From Pseudodesulfovibrio sp. S3 (GTDB lineage Bacteria > Desulfobacterota > Desulfovibrionia > Desulfovibrionales > Desulfovibrionaceae), in contig NZ_QTZO01000002.1 of assembly GCF_004025585.1 (NCBI RefSeq), forward strand, positions 124,001 to 188,000: a stretch of 64,000 nt of DNA, given 5' to 3'. The notes beneath the pieces were generated by a model that was not told the origin of the DNA, made no database searches, and saw only the letters and a list, made by a program, of their open reading frames with translations. Of this stretch, positions 34,968-44,457 are shown in pieces. The position numbers and the translations under genes were made by a program. The number at the start of each line of letters is the position of its first letter. The first letter of the stretch is position 1.

Positions 34968-37900
34968 ATGAATATGGATAATCCGCTGGCTTTGGAAGTA
35001 TCCGCCGCCGAATGCGTCAATTTTGCTTCTGCTCAGAATTCAGTGCCGATTCTACGCAGCATCCTCATTCATAATCCCACGAATATCTCCATTGAAAAAG
35101 TCACCTTGGAACTGACTACCACTCCCCCGTTTTGCCGAAACAAGACATGGGCCATCGACAAAATACATGCCGAAAGCGATGTGTCCCTCTCCGACTTGCG
35201 GTTGGAATACGACTTCGCTTTTTTCGATGGACTCAACGAAGCGGAACGTGGGCAACTGACCTTCCGGCTTCGCCGGGGCGAGACAACCTTGGGCGAACAG
35301 GTATTGCCCATCAGACTTTTGGCTCGGGACGAATGGGGAGGCTTGGATGAGATGCCCAGCATCCTCGCTGCGTTTGTCTCGCCAAACGATCCTGTTGTTG
35401 CAAATATCTGCAAACGGGCAAGCGTGCTCCTAGAACAGGGGGGCCACAACGGGGGGCTCAACGGATATCAGGAGCGAAACCCCAAGCGGGCGTACATGCT
35501 TGCTGCCGGCATATGGTCGGCCATCACTGAAAAGGCCCTGAGCTATGCACAGCCTCCCGCCTCTTTTGAATCCAGAGGGCAGAAGGTCCGAGGGCCGAGG
35601 CGGATACACGACGAGGGACTGGTCACCTGCCTCGACAGTTCGCTGCTTTTCGCTGGTGCGCTTGAAGCGGCGGGACTCAACCCTGTCATTATCTTTACCA
35701 AGGGACACGCCTTTACAGGCGTCTGGCTTGCGGACAAGACCCTCCCCTCCATCGAAGAACCGGATGTCGTCGAACTCCGCAAAGCCATCGCGGCACGGGA
35801 ATTCGTGGCCTTTGAAACAACGTTGGTAACGAATCGCCCCGTAGCGGACTTCGCCCAAGCGGTTCAAAACGCCAGGGTGAAACTCAACGAAAAAAACGAA
35901 GTCGACTTCGAGCGTGCCGTGGACATCCGCAGGGCTCGCTTTGCAGGAATCACCCCCCTCGCTGCCCATCATGTCGTAGAATCATCAAAGGAAGCCGCAG
36001 AAGAGGTTGCCCCTGCGGCTCTCCCACCGGAACCGGACTTCGGCATGCTGCCGGGTGAAGTCGTAGACGAAACTCCCCAGACACCACAGGACAGGATAGA
36101 CCGTTGGCAACGAAAACTCCTTGACCTGACTCTTCGGAATCGACTGCTCAACTTCAAGGACACCAAGCAGACAATCCCGGTCTTGTGCCCTGATCTTCCG
36201 GGACTGGAGGACATGCTGGCTGACGGGAAACGTCTGCAGGTCATTTCCTTAAAGGATGAGAACCCTGTCGGTACGAGAGACCCGGAGCTGTATCAACAGC
36301 AATATGGAAAGGCCATCCATGAAGAGTTCGCCAAGGACGCCCTGGAGCGCAAGCAGCTATGCATTCCGTTGTCTGGAACCGACATGCGTAACCGGCTGAT
36401 CACGCTTTTCCGCAAGGCCAACAGCGAGCTTGCCGAGGGCGGTGCCAATACCCTGTACCTGGCGGTGGGCTTCCTCCGGTGGAAGAGAACGGAAAACGAC
36501 CCGACATTGTATCGAGCTCCCATTCTTCTGCTCCCGGTTTCCCTGAAACGCCGTTTGGCGAAATCCGATTTTTACCTTGCGCACCATGAGGACGACGTCC
36601 GCATCAACGCGACCCTGCTCCAATTCCTGCAACGGGATTTCGGACTTAGAATTCCGTCTTTGGAAGGGGAGCTGCCAACTGACGACTCGGGTACCGACGT
36701 CCCTTTGATCTTCACGCTCATGCGCCAGGCGGTGAGGGACATCCCAGGATTCGAGGTTGTCGAGGAAGCGGCGCTTTCCACGTTTTCCTTTGCCAAGTAT
36801 CTCATGTGGAAGGATCTGGTCGACCGAACCGAGGACCTGAGAAACAACCGACTTGTCAAACATCTCATAGACTCGCCTGAAACTCCTTTTGCCCAAGCGT
36901 GTGACGGTCCCTGCCTCCCACTTCCGAGTGAGATCGACAAGAAGATTCCCCTACACGACCTGTTGACCCCGCTTCCCGCCGACAGCTCCCAACTGGCGGC
37001 TGTGGTGGCGGCAATGAACGGGCACGACTTCGTCGTCATCGGCCCTCCCGGCACGGGGAAAAGCCAGACGATCGCCAACATGATCGCCCAGTGCCTGTCC
37101 GTAGGGAAACGCGTCCTTTTTGTGGCGGAAAAATCAGCAGCGCTGGACGTGGTCTACCGCCGATTGAAAGCATACGGACTTGGCGACGTCTGTCTTGAAC
37201 TCCACTCCAACAAATCCGACAGGAAACGCGTGCTGATCCAGCTGGGAGCCGCCTGGGAACGTAGCGAAAAATATGCTACGGATTCCTGGGACCGTGCAAC
37301 AAGCCAACTTGAGTCGGCAAGAGACCAACTCAACAGGTATGTGGAACAACTTCATGCACCTGGCAGCCACGGCTTCAGTGTTTTCCAGGCCATTGGCATT
37401 GTCACCGGGCATCGCCCACGGTTCGCTCTCACCTTCAGCAATCTCAAGGCGCATGACCAGGGCATGTTCACCAGGCTTGAGGAGACCGCAATACGCGCGG
37501 ACAGAATTCACGCCATTGTCCGCGACTGCAAGGGATTCGACAGCGTTGACGCCGAGGAATGGAAGTTCTCTTGGGAAAACAGCCTGATTGAACATGCCGA
37601 ATCGATTTTGGCCACCATTCCCCAACTCAAGGAAACAGCCGACGCCCTGGCGCAAAAGATAGGGCTACCGGACGCCGAGGAAACCAATCTTGAGCGTATA
37701 AAGCAACTCCATCGATTCCATGAAGCCTGCCGAATCGCTTCCGGGCGGGACTACAGCAAGGTCGTCGATGCGGAGTTGGGTCGTCTGGAAGAAGCCGCGG
37801 CATCTCTCGACGCCGCCATCACCGTCATTCGGCAGGCTCGCGCGAACCTCACGGCCAGTTACGAAAACGCCGAACTGAAACGCATCCCCGTGGACGACAT

Positions 37901-40880
37901 CGACCGCCAATGGCGAGAGGCAAATGCCAAAATGTGGCCATTCTCGGCCTTCGGGCGCAGGCGAATCGGCAAACTTCTCCAGAGCTATGCGGCGGAGGGC
38001 AAGGTGGATGTCGCTTCGGAAATAGTTCCCCTGCGGGAGATCCAAAACAACATTGAAACCGTCGACCAGAGCGATCTGGCAGGGCTTCCGGTATTTCAAA
38101 ACGAAGAGACTGACCATTCCAACGTTTTGGAATACCTGAAAGGTGCTGGAGAGTTGCAACAAGCGCTTGCCGATGTTCGGCGTCATGCCTCTGATGCCCA
38201 GCGATTTGGAGCCGCATTAGACTCCCTGCTCAACCACGGGCAGCAACAACATGACGCCGAACGCATGGCAACGGCATTTCACTCAGCACTCAAGGAATTC
38301 AAATCGGCCTGTGAAGCCTACACTGTCCATTCCAAGGGAAAGCTGCGTATCCAGTCGATAGAATCCCTTGAAACGGACCTGCGACATTTGATCGCCCACA
38401 AGACTCAACTTGCGGATTGGGTCCGTTGGGTGGCGGTCAGAGAGGAAGCACGGGCACTGGGTCTTGATCCATTTCTCAAGGCACTGCGAACCGGGCAGAT
38501 CGAAAACGCCAAGTTGGATTTTCGGGTGGCATATTTCCATTGGTGGTTGCCCCTCGTCATAGACGCCAGCTCGGAGCTTTGTGGCTTCCGCCAATGGTCC
38601 CATGAAGATTTGATACGAGAGTTTCGAAAGAGGGACGAAGCCGTTCAAAAAATGGCCTCAGACCAGGTATTGATTAAGACCTCGCATGGGCTTCCGGCCA
38701 GAGATAGCGTCCCTCGCCGCTCGGAATTGGGAACATTGAGGCACCAGCTTGGGCTGCAACGGCCGAGCCTTTCCATCCGCAAATTGCTCGAAAACACACC
38801 AACCGTGTTCACCAAGCTGGCGCCATGCATGCTCATGTCACCGCTTTCAGTGGCTCAATACCTTCCCGCTGACCAGACTCAATTTGATGTGGTCATTTTC
38901 GATGAAGCCTCCCAGATCACGACGTGGGATGCGGTCGGGGCTATCGCCAGGGCCAAACAATCCATCATCGTGGGCGATCCGAAACAGTTGCCGCCCACCA
39001 ACTTCTTCGGCCGTACCGATGACGAGGACGAGGAAGACCTTGCCGAATATGAAAAGGACCTGCCCAGCATTCTCGAAGAAGCCAGTGCGGCGGGCCTGCC
39101 GGAAGTCCAGTTGAACTGGCATTATCGCAGCCGAGACGAATCGTTGATCTCGTTCTCGAACCATCACTATTATGGTGGCAGGCTCATCACCTTCCCTTCG
39201 CCCAAAACAGAATCAGATGCCCTTGTCTTTCACAAAAACGATGGCGCGTATGCGAGAGGCACGGGCCGTACCAACATCACGGAAGCGAGAGGAATCGTCC
39301 GGTTTGCCAGGTCACAACTGGAACGCTGGCTACAACTCCCAAAGGAGACGAGACCGACCCTCGGCGTCATCACGTTCAATATCCAGCAACAGGAACTGAT
39401 CCTCAACCTTTTCGATGAGGCCCGGCGTTCCAATCCGAAACTCGAATGGTTCTTCAGCGAAAACAGGGAAGAACCGGTCATCGTCAAGAACCTGGAAAAC
39501 ATCCAGGGAGACGAGCGGGACATCATGTGCTTCTCCATTACCTTCGGGCGAGACAATGGGGGCAAAATGTCAATGAGCTTCGGCGCGCTCAACCGTGATG
39601 GCGGAGAACGACGCCTGAACGTCGCCGTAACGCGAGCCCGATCCGAAATGCATGTTTTCTCATCAATCGAAGCCGATGACATCGACACATCGCGGACCAA
39701 GGCCCTTGGCGTGGCGCATCTCAAAACCTTTCTTGACTACGCCAAACGCGGCCAGATAGCGCTCCCGTGCGGTGCAGGTAGAGGCGATTCTGTTGGTGAG
39801 GCAGAAAGCCCGTTTGAAGAAGCCGTCATGTCTGCCCTCCAAAACAAGGGCTGGGAGATACGGCCTCAAATTGGTGTTTCCGATTACCGAATCGACCTGG
39901 GCGTGGTCCATCCCGATCACGCAGGGGCCTACCTGGCGGGCGTTGAGTGTGACGGCGCAACCTACCACAGTTCCGCAAGCGCGCGGGATCGAGACAAAAT
40001 CCGTGAGGCGGTCCTGTGCAACCTCGGTTGGAACATCATCCGCATATGGTCAACAGACTGGTTCATGAATCCTACGGAAGCACTCAAACGGGTTCATACA
40101 GAACTTGAGGAGCTTCTCGAAAACTCCCGACAAAAGGAGAAGGAACTAGAAGCCCATGCCAAAGAACAAGCCGAGCATGATGAAGAATGGAGAGAGGTGC
40201 CCGAAGGGCTTGTTGCGGAAACAATGAAATCGCAACCGGAAGAAGAGCATGTTTTGCAACCTCGGGCTTCAAGACAAGTCAAACTTCCCAATGTAAGCAA
40301 TGAACTTGAGCTTCCGTATTCTGATCCGGAACCACCAGATCAACACTCAGAATATGCCAAGTCAACCGGCGTGGATGACTCGGCGGCATCAAGTAACGTC
40401 TCATCCATCGAATGGCCCGTCCTACCGAAGGCAGACCTTTTTTTCGACCCTGGGTACACACCGATTCTCTGTCAATTGATCGATCATTTGGTAGAGATAG
40501 AGGGCCCCATCGAGGCCGACCGACTTGCCCGGACTATCTGCAAAGCCCATGGCTGGAAAAGGACCGGGGCCAATATCAAGCAGCAAATCGACACCTGTCT
40601 CGGGAAAAATGAATCCCGTAAGGAAGGTAAGACGACTTTTGTCTGGTCTCCCGGAACTTACCAGGAAAAGGTCCCGTATAGGTCCATAGAAGGCAGAGCC
40701 GTCACAGACATCTCGCGCCACGAACTATTCGGGCTCATAGCTGACCATCCTAAACTTGTAATGAGTAAAGACAGGGTCCGGGACTTGGCGGACATCTTGG
40801 GGGTTAAGAGGCTATCGCAGAAGGTTAATGAGTACCTCGGCAATTGCCTCTCAACATACTTCATGCGCAAGATGAATTAG
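34968..40880 (+). CDS. Giant DUF4011-type helicase-nuclease with transglutaminase-like and Vsr-like domains
   Basis: 1970 residues. Visible order: beta-rich N-terminus (~1-130); transglutaminase-like part with Cys221 (VTCLDSSLLFAGALE) and His247 (TKGHAFTGVW); DUF4011-like segment from ~375 (QRKLLDLTLRNRLLNF); SF1 helicase with Walker A GPPGTGKS (692-699), DEAS (from 1312), GDPKQLPPT, HYRSRDESLI, NIQGDERD and VAVTRAR; a long coiled insert (~740-1260); a Vsr/MTES_1575-like endonuclease (~1614-1700, FEEAVMSALQNKGW, DYRIDLGV, ECDGATYHSS); and a DUF3320-like C-terminus (EGPIEADRLARTI). Proteins of this design sit in defence islands. An AGGAAG ribosome site sets the start. Anti-phage action is inferred, not shown. 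Confidence 0.88.
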   Translation: MNMDNPLALEVSAAECVNFASAQNSVPILRSILIHNPTNISIEKVTLELTTTPPFCRNKTWAIDKIHAESDVSLSDLRLEYDFAFFDGLNEAERGQLTFRLRRGETTLGEQVLPIRLLARDEWGGLDEMPSILAAFVSPNDPVVANICKRASVLLEQGGHNGGLNGYQERNPKRAYMLAAGIWSAITEKALSYAQPPASFESRGQKVRGPRRIHDEGLVTCLDSSLLFAGALEAAGLNPVIIFTKGHAFTGVWLADKTLPSIEEPDVVELRKAIAAREFVAFETTLVTNRPVADFAQAVQNARVKLNEKNEVDFERAVDIRRARFAGITPLAAHHVVESSKEAAEEVAPAALPPEPDFGMLPGEVVDETPQTPQDRIDRWQRKLLDLTLRNRLLNFKDTKQTIPVLCPDLPGLEDMLADGKRLQVISLKDENPVGTRDPELYQQQYGKAIHEEFAKDALERKQLCIPLSGTDMRNRLITLFRKANSELAEGGANTLYLAVGFLRWKRTENDPTLYRAPILLLPVSLKRRLAKSDFYLAHHEDDVRINATLLQFLQRDFGLRIPSLEGELPTDDSGTDVPLIFTLMRQAVRDIPGFEVVEEAALSTFSFAKYLMWKDLVDRTEDLRNNRLVKHLIDSPETPFAQACDGPCLPLPSEIDKKIPLHDLLTPLPADSSQLAAVVAAMNGHDFVVIGPPGTGKSQTIANMIAQCLSVGKRVLFVAEKSAALDVVYRRLKAYGLGDVCLELHSNKSDRKRVLIQLGAAWERSEKYATDSWDRATSQLESARDQLNRYVEQLHAPGSHGFSVFQAIGIVTGHRPRFALTFSNLKAHDQGMFTRLEETAIRADRIHAIVRDCKGFDSVDAEEWKFSWENSLIEHAESILATIPQLKETADALAQKIGLPDAEETNLERIKQLHRFHEACRIASGRDYSKVVDAELGRLEEAAASLDAAITVIRQARANLTASYENAELKRIPVDDIDRQWREANAKMWPFSAFGRRRIGKLLQSYAAEGKVDVASEIVPLREIQNNIETVDQSDLAGLPVFQNEETDHSNVLEYLKGAGELQQALADVRRHASDAQRFGAALDSLLNHGQQQHDAERMATAFHSALKEFKSACEAYTVHSKGKLRIQSIESLETDLRHLIAHKTQLADWVRWVAVREEARALGLDPFLKALRTGQIENAKLDFRVAYFHWWLPLVIDASSELCGFRQWSHEDLIREFRKRDEAVQKMASDQVLIKTSHGLPARDSVPRRSELGTLRHQLGLQRPSLSIRKLLENTPTVFTKLAPCMLMSPLSVAQYLPADQTQFDVVIFDEASQITTWDAVGAIARAKQSIIVGDPKQLPPTNFFGRTDDEDEEDLAEYEKDLPSILEEASAAGLPEVQLNWHYRSRDESLISFSNHHYYGGRLITFPSPKTESDALVFHKNDGAYARGTGRTNITEARGIVRFARSQLERWLQLPKETRPTLGVITFNIQQQELILNLFDEARRSNPKLEWFFSENREEPVIVKNLENIQGDERDIMCFSITFGRDNGGKMSMSFGALNRDGGERRLNVAVTRARSEMHVFSSIEADDIDTSRTKALGVAHLKTFLDYAKRGQIALPCGAGRGDSVGEAESPFEEAVMSALQNKGWEIRPQIGVSDYRIDLGVVHPDHAGAYLAGVECDGATYHSSASARDRDKIREAVLCNLGWNIIRIWSTDWFMNPTEALKRVHTELEELLENSRQKEKELEAHAKEQAEHDEEWREVPEGLVAETMKSQPEEEHVLQPRASRQVKLPNVSNELELPYSDPEPPDQHSEYAKSTGVDDSAASSNVSSIEWPVLPKADLFFDPGYTPILCQLIDHLVEIEGPIEADRLARTICKAHGWKRTGANIKQQIDTCLGKNESRKEGKTTFVWSPGTYQEKVPYRSIEGRAVTDISRHELFGLIADHPKLVMSKDRVRDLADILGVKRLSQKVNEYLGNCLSTYFMRKMN

Positions 40881-40899
40881 TCACAACTAGGATAATGAA

Positions 40900-41970
40900 A
40901 TGGCATTTTATTTAAGAAAATCTGTACGGCTTGGGCCAGTAAGATTTAACTTGTCCAAGAGTGGTATTGGCGCATCGGTTGGCGTTAAAGGATTTAGAGT
41001 AGGTGTCCGTCCCAATGGGAAAAGCTATCTACATGCAGGCAGACATGGGCTCTATTATCGTCAGGAATTAGGAGGGGGAGATCCTGCTCCAATAAATGAT
41101 GCCACACCCCCAAGGGAAACAGAAATTGTTCATTCTTCTCATCCTGATGCCGTTCAGTATAATTCTGCAAACTCACAGGAATTGACATCTAAATCAAGAG
41201 TGGAACTCATCTCAACCCTTAATGACTCATACAAAGGATTCAGATTTGACTATTTGTGTGGTGGCTTTTTCTTTTTCCTGTCAATTGTTTTATTCAACAA
41301 TAACAAGACGATCGGAATTACCACAGCAGTCATTGGGGGTTTGGTTACGGCTTCCATGGCGGTCTGGGAGTCTAAAAGACGCACAATCGCAATTGCATAT
41401 GAATTCGAAGACGATAAAGGAGAGTCTTTCAAGAAACTGATATCTGCTTTCAACAACCTAGCATCAAATACTAATGTCTGGGCCTTGATAGATTCTCGTA
41501 ATATTAATGATTCTCATGAATCAAAATTGAACGCAGGTGCAAGCAATCTTATCAGCAGATCAGCTGTTCAAGTTGGAGAGGGCAAGCCTCCTTGGGTAAA
41601 CACAAATATTGATGTGCCTGTAATGAAGGCACGGCAGCAAACATTATACATGTTGCCCGATGGAATCCTTGTTTACGACAGCAAGGGAGTTGGTTTTGTG
41701 GAGTACGACGATGTGTCTATTACCGATAACACCACAAAGTTTATTGAAGAGAGCCCGCCGCGTGACGCAAAAGTTGTAGATCATACGTGGAAACATCCAA
41801 ACAAAAATGGCGGCCCTGATCGAAGATTTAAAGATAATTATGAAATTCCAGTTTGCCTGTATGGAGAGCTGAAAATAAAATCAAATTCAGGGATGTTCTT
41901 TTTCTTAATGACATCAAAGCATGACTCTCCGGTGAACTTTAAAAAAGAGTTTTCTAATATGTTTAAATAA
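40900..41970 (+). CDS. DUF4236-domain membrane protein
   Basis: 356 residues. The first ~55 residues match the DUF4236 pattern (RLGPVRFNLSKSGIGASVGVKG, GLYYRQELGGG). A hydrophobic pair at ~118-155 (FFFFLSIVLFNNNKTIGITT, VIGGLVTASMAVW) suggests membrane anchoring, followed by a long soluble part of mixed alpha/beta character. The gene begins 19 bases after the helicase-nuclease stop on the same strand, so it may be co-transcribed, but its lower GC differs sharply. DUF4236 has no established function; it is often seen near phage or defence genes. I do not assign a role. Confidence 0.7.
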   Translation: MAFYLRKSVRLGPVRFNLSKSGIGASVGVKGFRVGVRPNGKSYLHAGRHGLYYRQELGGGDPAPINDATPPRETEIVHSSHPDAVQYNSANSQELTSKSRVELISTLNDSYKGFRFDYLCGGFFFFLSIVLFNNNKTIGITTAVIGGLVTASMAVWESKRRTIAIAYEFEDDKGESFKKLISAFNNLASNTNVWALIDSRNINDSHESKLNAGASNLISRSAVQVGEGKPPWVNTNIDVPVMKARQQTLYMLPDGILVYDSKGVGFVEYDDVSITDNTTKFIEESPPRDAKVVDHTWKHPNKNGGPDRRFKDNYEIPVCLYGELKIKSNSGMFFFLMTSKHDSPVNFKKEFSNMFK

Positions 41971-42270
41971 AGAGAAGTTGGCCGGCAAACTCCCCATTTA
42001 TAGGGAGGGGCATTCGTCCACGACCGGGTACGCGAAGAAATGCAAAATTGTATCGAATCAACACCTGTCCCCTATTTCTTGGACGTGCATGGACAGAGGT
42101 TGCTGACCCACCGCAGAAGCCGGTTTAAAACATCAAAGCATTGTAGAAAAGGGCTCTGACACGACGTTCATTATTTGGAAAGGCGACATGATATGCTTCA
42201 CAATTTTCCTGATGCTACTCCAAATGGGCCTTCCGGTTGACTATGTCGGTCCAGTGTTCACCGCCCATAG
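41971..42270. other. Gap with gene debris
   Basis: No intact gene. A small hairpin CTCCC/GGGAG (41988-42005) follows the DUF4236 gene. A short frame from about 42190 (containing GLPVDYVGPVFTAHR) stops at 42288 and runs into the fragment listed next; both may derive from one broken gene. Confidence 0.35.
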
Positions 42271-42489
42271 AATTTCCCTTCAGACCTAACTGATGCCATC
42301 AGCAATATCCTGAAAAATGATCCTCCTGTCCCGATGGGCTTAATCCATGGGCTCAAGGGGAAAGGCAAAGAAAAATTTGACTACCTTCTCGATGATGGTT
42401 TGCTCGACGCTACATGCAGCATCGGTGTGTTAGACGTGACAGCAGCCATTCACACCCTGTCCCAATTCTTGACCAACCAGTCGTCTTAG
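42271..42489 (+). pseudogene. Gene fragment, C-terminal 72 codons of an unknown protein
   Basis: The frame ending at TAG 42487-42489 is open for 72 codons with protein-like composition (SDLTDAISNILKNDPPVPMG, KEKFDYLLDDGLLDATCSIG, TAAIHTLSQFLTNQ) but has no start codon or ribosome site of its own. A different frame just upstream also looks coding, so a frameshift in a decayed gene is the simplest reading. The family is not recognised. Confidence 0.4.
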
Positions 42490-42552
42490 CTCTCGACACT
42501 CTGCCTCAACTCGACAGTCGCCAGTTATCCCCAAAAGAAGCTGGCTCTCTGA

Positions 42553-43767
42553 TTACTTAACCAGACTGGTCAGCAGCTCAATCTGCCGAGGCAAGCAGAT
42601 ACTCAAATCGTACTTTTCCAAGATGGTCTGGTGGGCGGCCTTTCGGATGTGCTGCAGGTCTGGCGCGTGGCTGAGCGCCTGGATGATATCCTGAGCTATT
42701 TTGTTCGGGTCGGTGAATGAGGTCAGGAGGCCATTTTGACCATCCGCAATCACTTCCTGCACCGGCTCGGTGTTTGATCCCACGATGAGGCATCCGCAGC
42801 TCATGGCTTCGAGCAGAGACCAGGAGAGGACGAAGGGCCAAGAGAGATAGGCGTGAACTGTGGAGGCCTGGAGCACCTTTTTGTATAGTCCGTATGGCAG
42901 CGGATCGACGAAATGGACTCGACTCTCATCCACCTGCACTCTCTTTATCATCTCCTGTTTGTAGGTGCGACCTACCGGCAATTTGGGACTGTAGCAGACG
43001 CGGTCTTCACCGACGATAAGCACATGGCAGGTTGGCCTTGCATCGAGAATAACGGGCAAGGCCTGGTAGAACTGGGGGAAGCCTCGATATGGTTCAAGGC
43101 CTCGCGCACAGTATGTCAAAAGTTCCGTGCAGCCCGAGAGGTCAACGCCGGGCAGTTGTAGATTCTGGATTGAGACAGATGGGTCGGGTGCGAAATAGCG
43201 CGTGTCGATGCCGTCGTGGATTTGATGGATTTTTGAATGGAACTCCGACGGGAATTGGGACTTTTGGAAGGCTGTCGGCGTCACTCCTACATCGCAGGCA
43301 ACTAAGTCATGCAGAATTGGGGTGTTGCGCATCCTGAGCATGGCCCGCCCCAGATCGTCCTTCTGGTTGGCAAGCCGAGTTTCCGGCCCATCCGGCCTGT
43401 AATACCATTCGAAATAGCTCACCATCTGCACATCGGGAAAGGCATCCTTGAGATATAAGGTCTGCCCCCACCCGGAATGGCCCAGGATGATGTCCGGCTT
43501 GAATCCTTTGGCTTTGAGTTGGCTGCACAAACTGAGCAAGCCCGAGCCGTGAAGGACAGCTTCCGCTATTCCCCGGTTTAGGGGATGTACATTTTCCGTA
43601 TCACTTTCCGCAGCCTGAAATACGGCCTTGCGGACACCAAGTATATCCCATTCCAAACGCGGATTCTCGGTGGCGAATACAACCTCATTTTGCGGATCAC
43701 GCCCGAGATATTCGGCGATATGCCGGAATTGAGCGGGAAAGTTGCAGTGGGTAATGAGTATTCGCAT
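42553..43767 (-). CDS. Glycosyltransferase family 4 protein
   Basis: 404 residues with a GT-B layout. The N-terminal half starts MRILITHCNFPAQFRH with FKPDIILGHSGWGQTLYLKD. The C-terminal half has the nucleotide-sugar region: YCARGLEPYRGFPQFYQAL, CHVLIVGEDR, and the GT4 signature in FVLSWSLLEAMSCGCLIVGS-type sequence with the conserved Glu. It transfers a sugar in the cytoplasm to an unknown acceptor, probably a surface glycan. It is a lone gene flanked on both sides by broken reading frames, so it may be a leftover of a larger polysaccharide locus. The ribosome site is weak. Confidence 0.85.
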   Translation of the reverse strand: MRILITHCNFPAQFRHIAEYLGRDPQNEVVFATENPRLEWDILGVRKAVFQAAESDTENVHPLNRGIAEAVLHGSGLLSLCSQLKAKGFKPDIILGHSGWGQTLYLKDAFPDVQMVSYFEWYYRPDGPETRLANQKDDLGRAMLRMRNTPILHDLVACDVGVTPTAFQKSQFPSEFHSKIHQIHDGIDTRYFAPDPSVSIQNLQLPGVDLSGCTELLTYCARGLEPYRGFPQFYQALPVILDARPTCHVLIVGEDRVCYSPKLPVGRTYKQEMIKRVQVDESRVHFVDPLPYGLYKKVLQASTVHAYLSWPFVLSWSLLEAMSCGCLIVGSNTEPVQEVIADGQNGLLTSFTDPNKIAQDIIQALSHAPDLQHIRKAAHQTILEKYDLSICLPRQIELLTSLVK

Positions 43768-43787
43768 GGTAATGGAAGGCTATTCTC

Positions 43788-43967
43788 TGCTTGCGGGTGA
43801 TACTTGAATTGGGCGCAAACATATAAAGTTTTTCCTGCCAACGCAAAGGTTGATATGGCCTTCCCCTGCATGTCCTCAGAGAACTCCTCGAACTGCTCAG
43901 GATATCCAACAGGGACGAACACATCCACGTCAGGCCATCTATACACATTCTGCCAAGTCAGCCGCAA
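43788..43967 (-). pseudogene. Possible gene fragment upstream of the glycosyltransferase
   Basis: An ATG frame from 43967 has protein-like sequence for about 60 codons (WQNVYRWPDVDVFVPVGYPE, KAISTFALAGKTLYVCAQFK) and then runs on inside the glycosyltransferase start in another frame, where it loses that character. It may be the remnant of an adjacent glycan gene. Confidence 0.3.
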
Positions 43968-44385
43968 TTCTCGACGGAATTATCAACAAAATTATGAACG
44001 TTATCCACAATATTTAAAATGCAAATATGAAAAAATGCGACAAACACCAAAACAAGCATTAACGCATCGACTATGCATATTAGGGCCTGTTAAAAACTAT
44101 GAATTATGCCCAAGAAAATAGAATACTAACACTTTGTGTCAGCTTGGATACGATACGGCAGTTTCCGCTATTGCCCGAAAATTAGAGTTGGGTTCCCTCG
44201 AACAATTCATATGGTCGGAGTGTAGCCAGTTGAGGCGCAATGCCAATAGAATGCCCACAGGTTGGATAATCGACTGAGGCTATGCCTCGGGAGGTGTAAA
44301 ACAGGCATGCGGGGAAACATATGTTTTTACCACACATTCTACGTGGTATCTCTAATTGGGCAAACGAGGGCGAAAGAGGAGAGAC
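43968..44385. other. Low-GC gap upstream of the RTX operon
   Basis: No gene. It holds a short hairpin GAGGC-TAT-GCCTC near 44278-44290 and GC-poor runs. The promoter of the secretion operon should lie here. I could not match it to a known riboswitch. Confidence 0.4.
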
Positions 44386-44457
44386 ATGACCAAGTCAATG
44401 AATAACAGATTGTTAATTAGTAAGATGTCCTTTTTTCTATCGGGGGCAAAAGAGTGA
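44386..44457 (+). CDS. 23-codon ORF coupled to the membrane-protein gene
   Basis: An ATG at 44386 has the best ribosome site in the area (AGAGGAGAG, 3-6 bases before). The frame encodes 23 residues, starts basic (MTKSMNNRLLISK) and ends at TGA 44455-44457, overlapping the GTG (44454) of the next gene. It may be a leader peptide driving translational coupling, or the real N-terminus of the next protein if a frameshift separates them. Confidence 0.4.
   Translation: MTKSMNNRLLISKMSFFLSGAKE

Noticed and set aside
43968-44385. A riboswitch upstream of the RTX operon
   Set aside because: I compared it by eye with c-di-GMP and cobalamin riboswitch cores and found no conserved core; only a short hairpin is visible.
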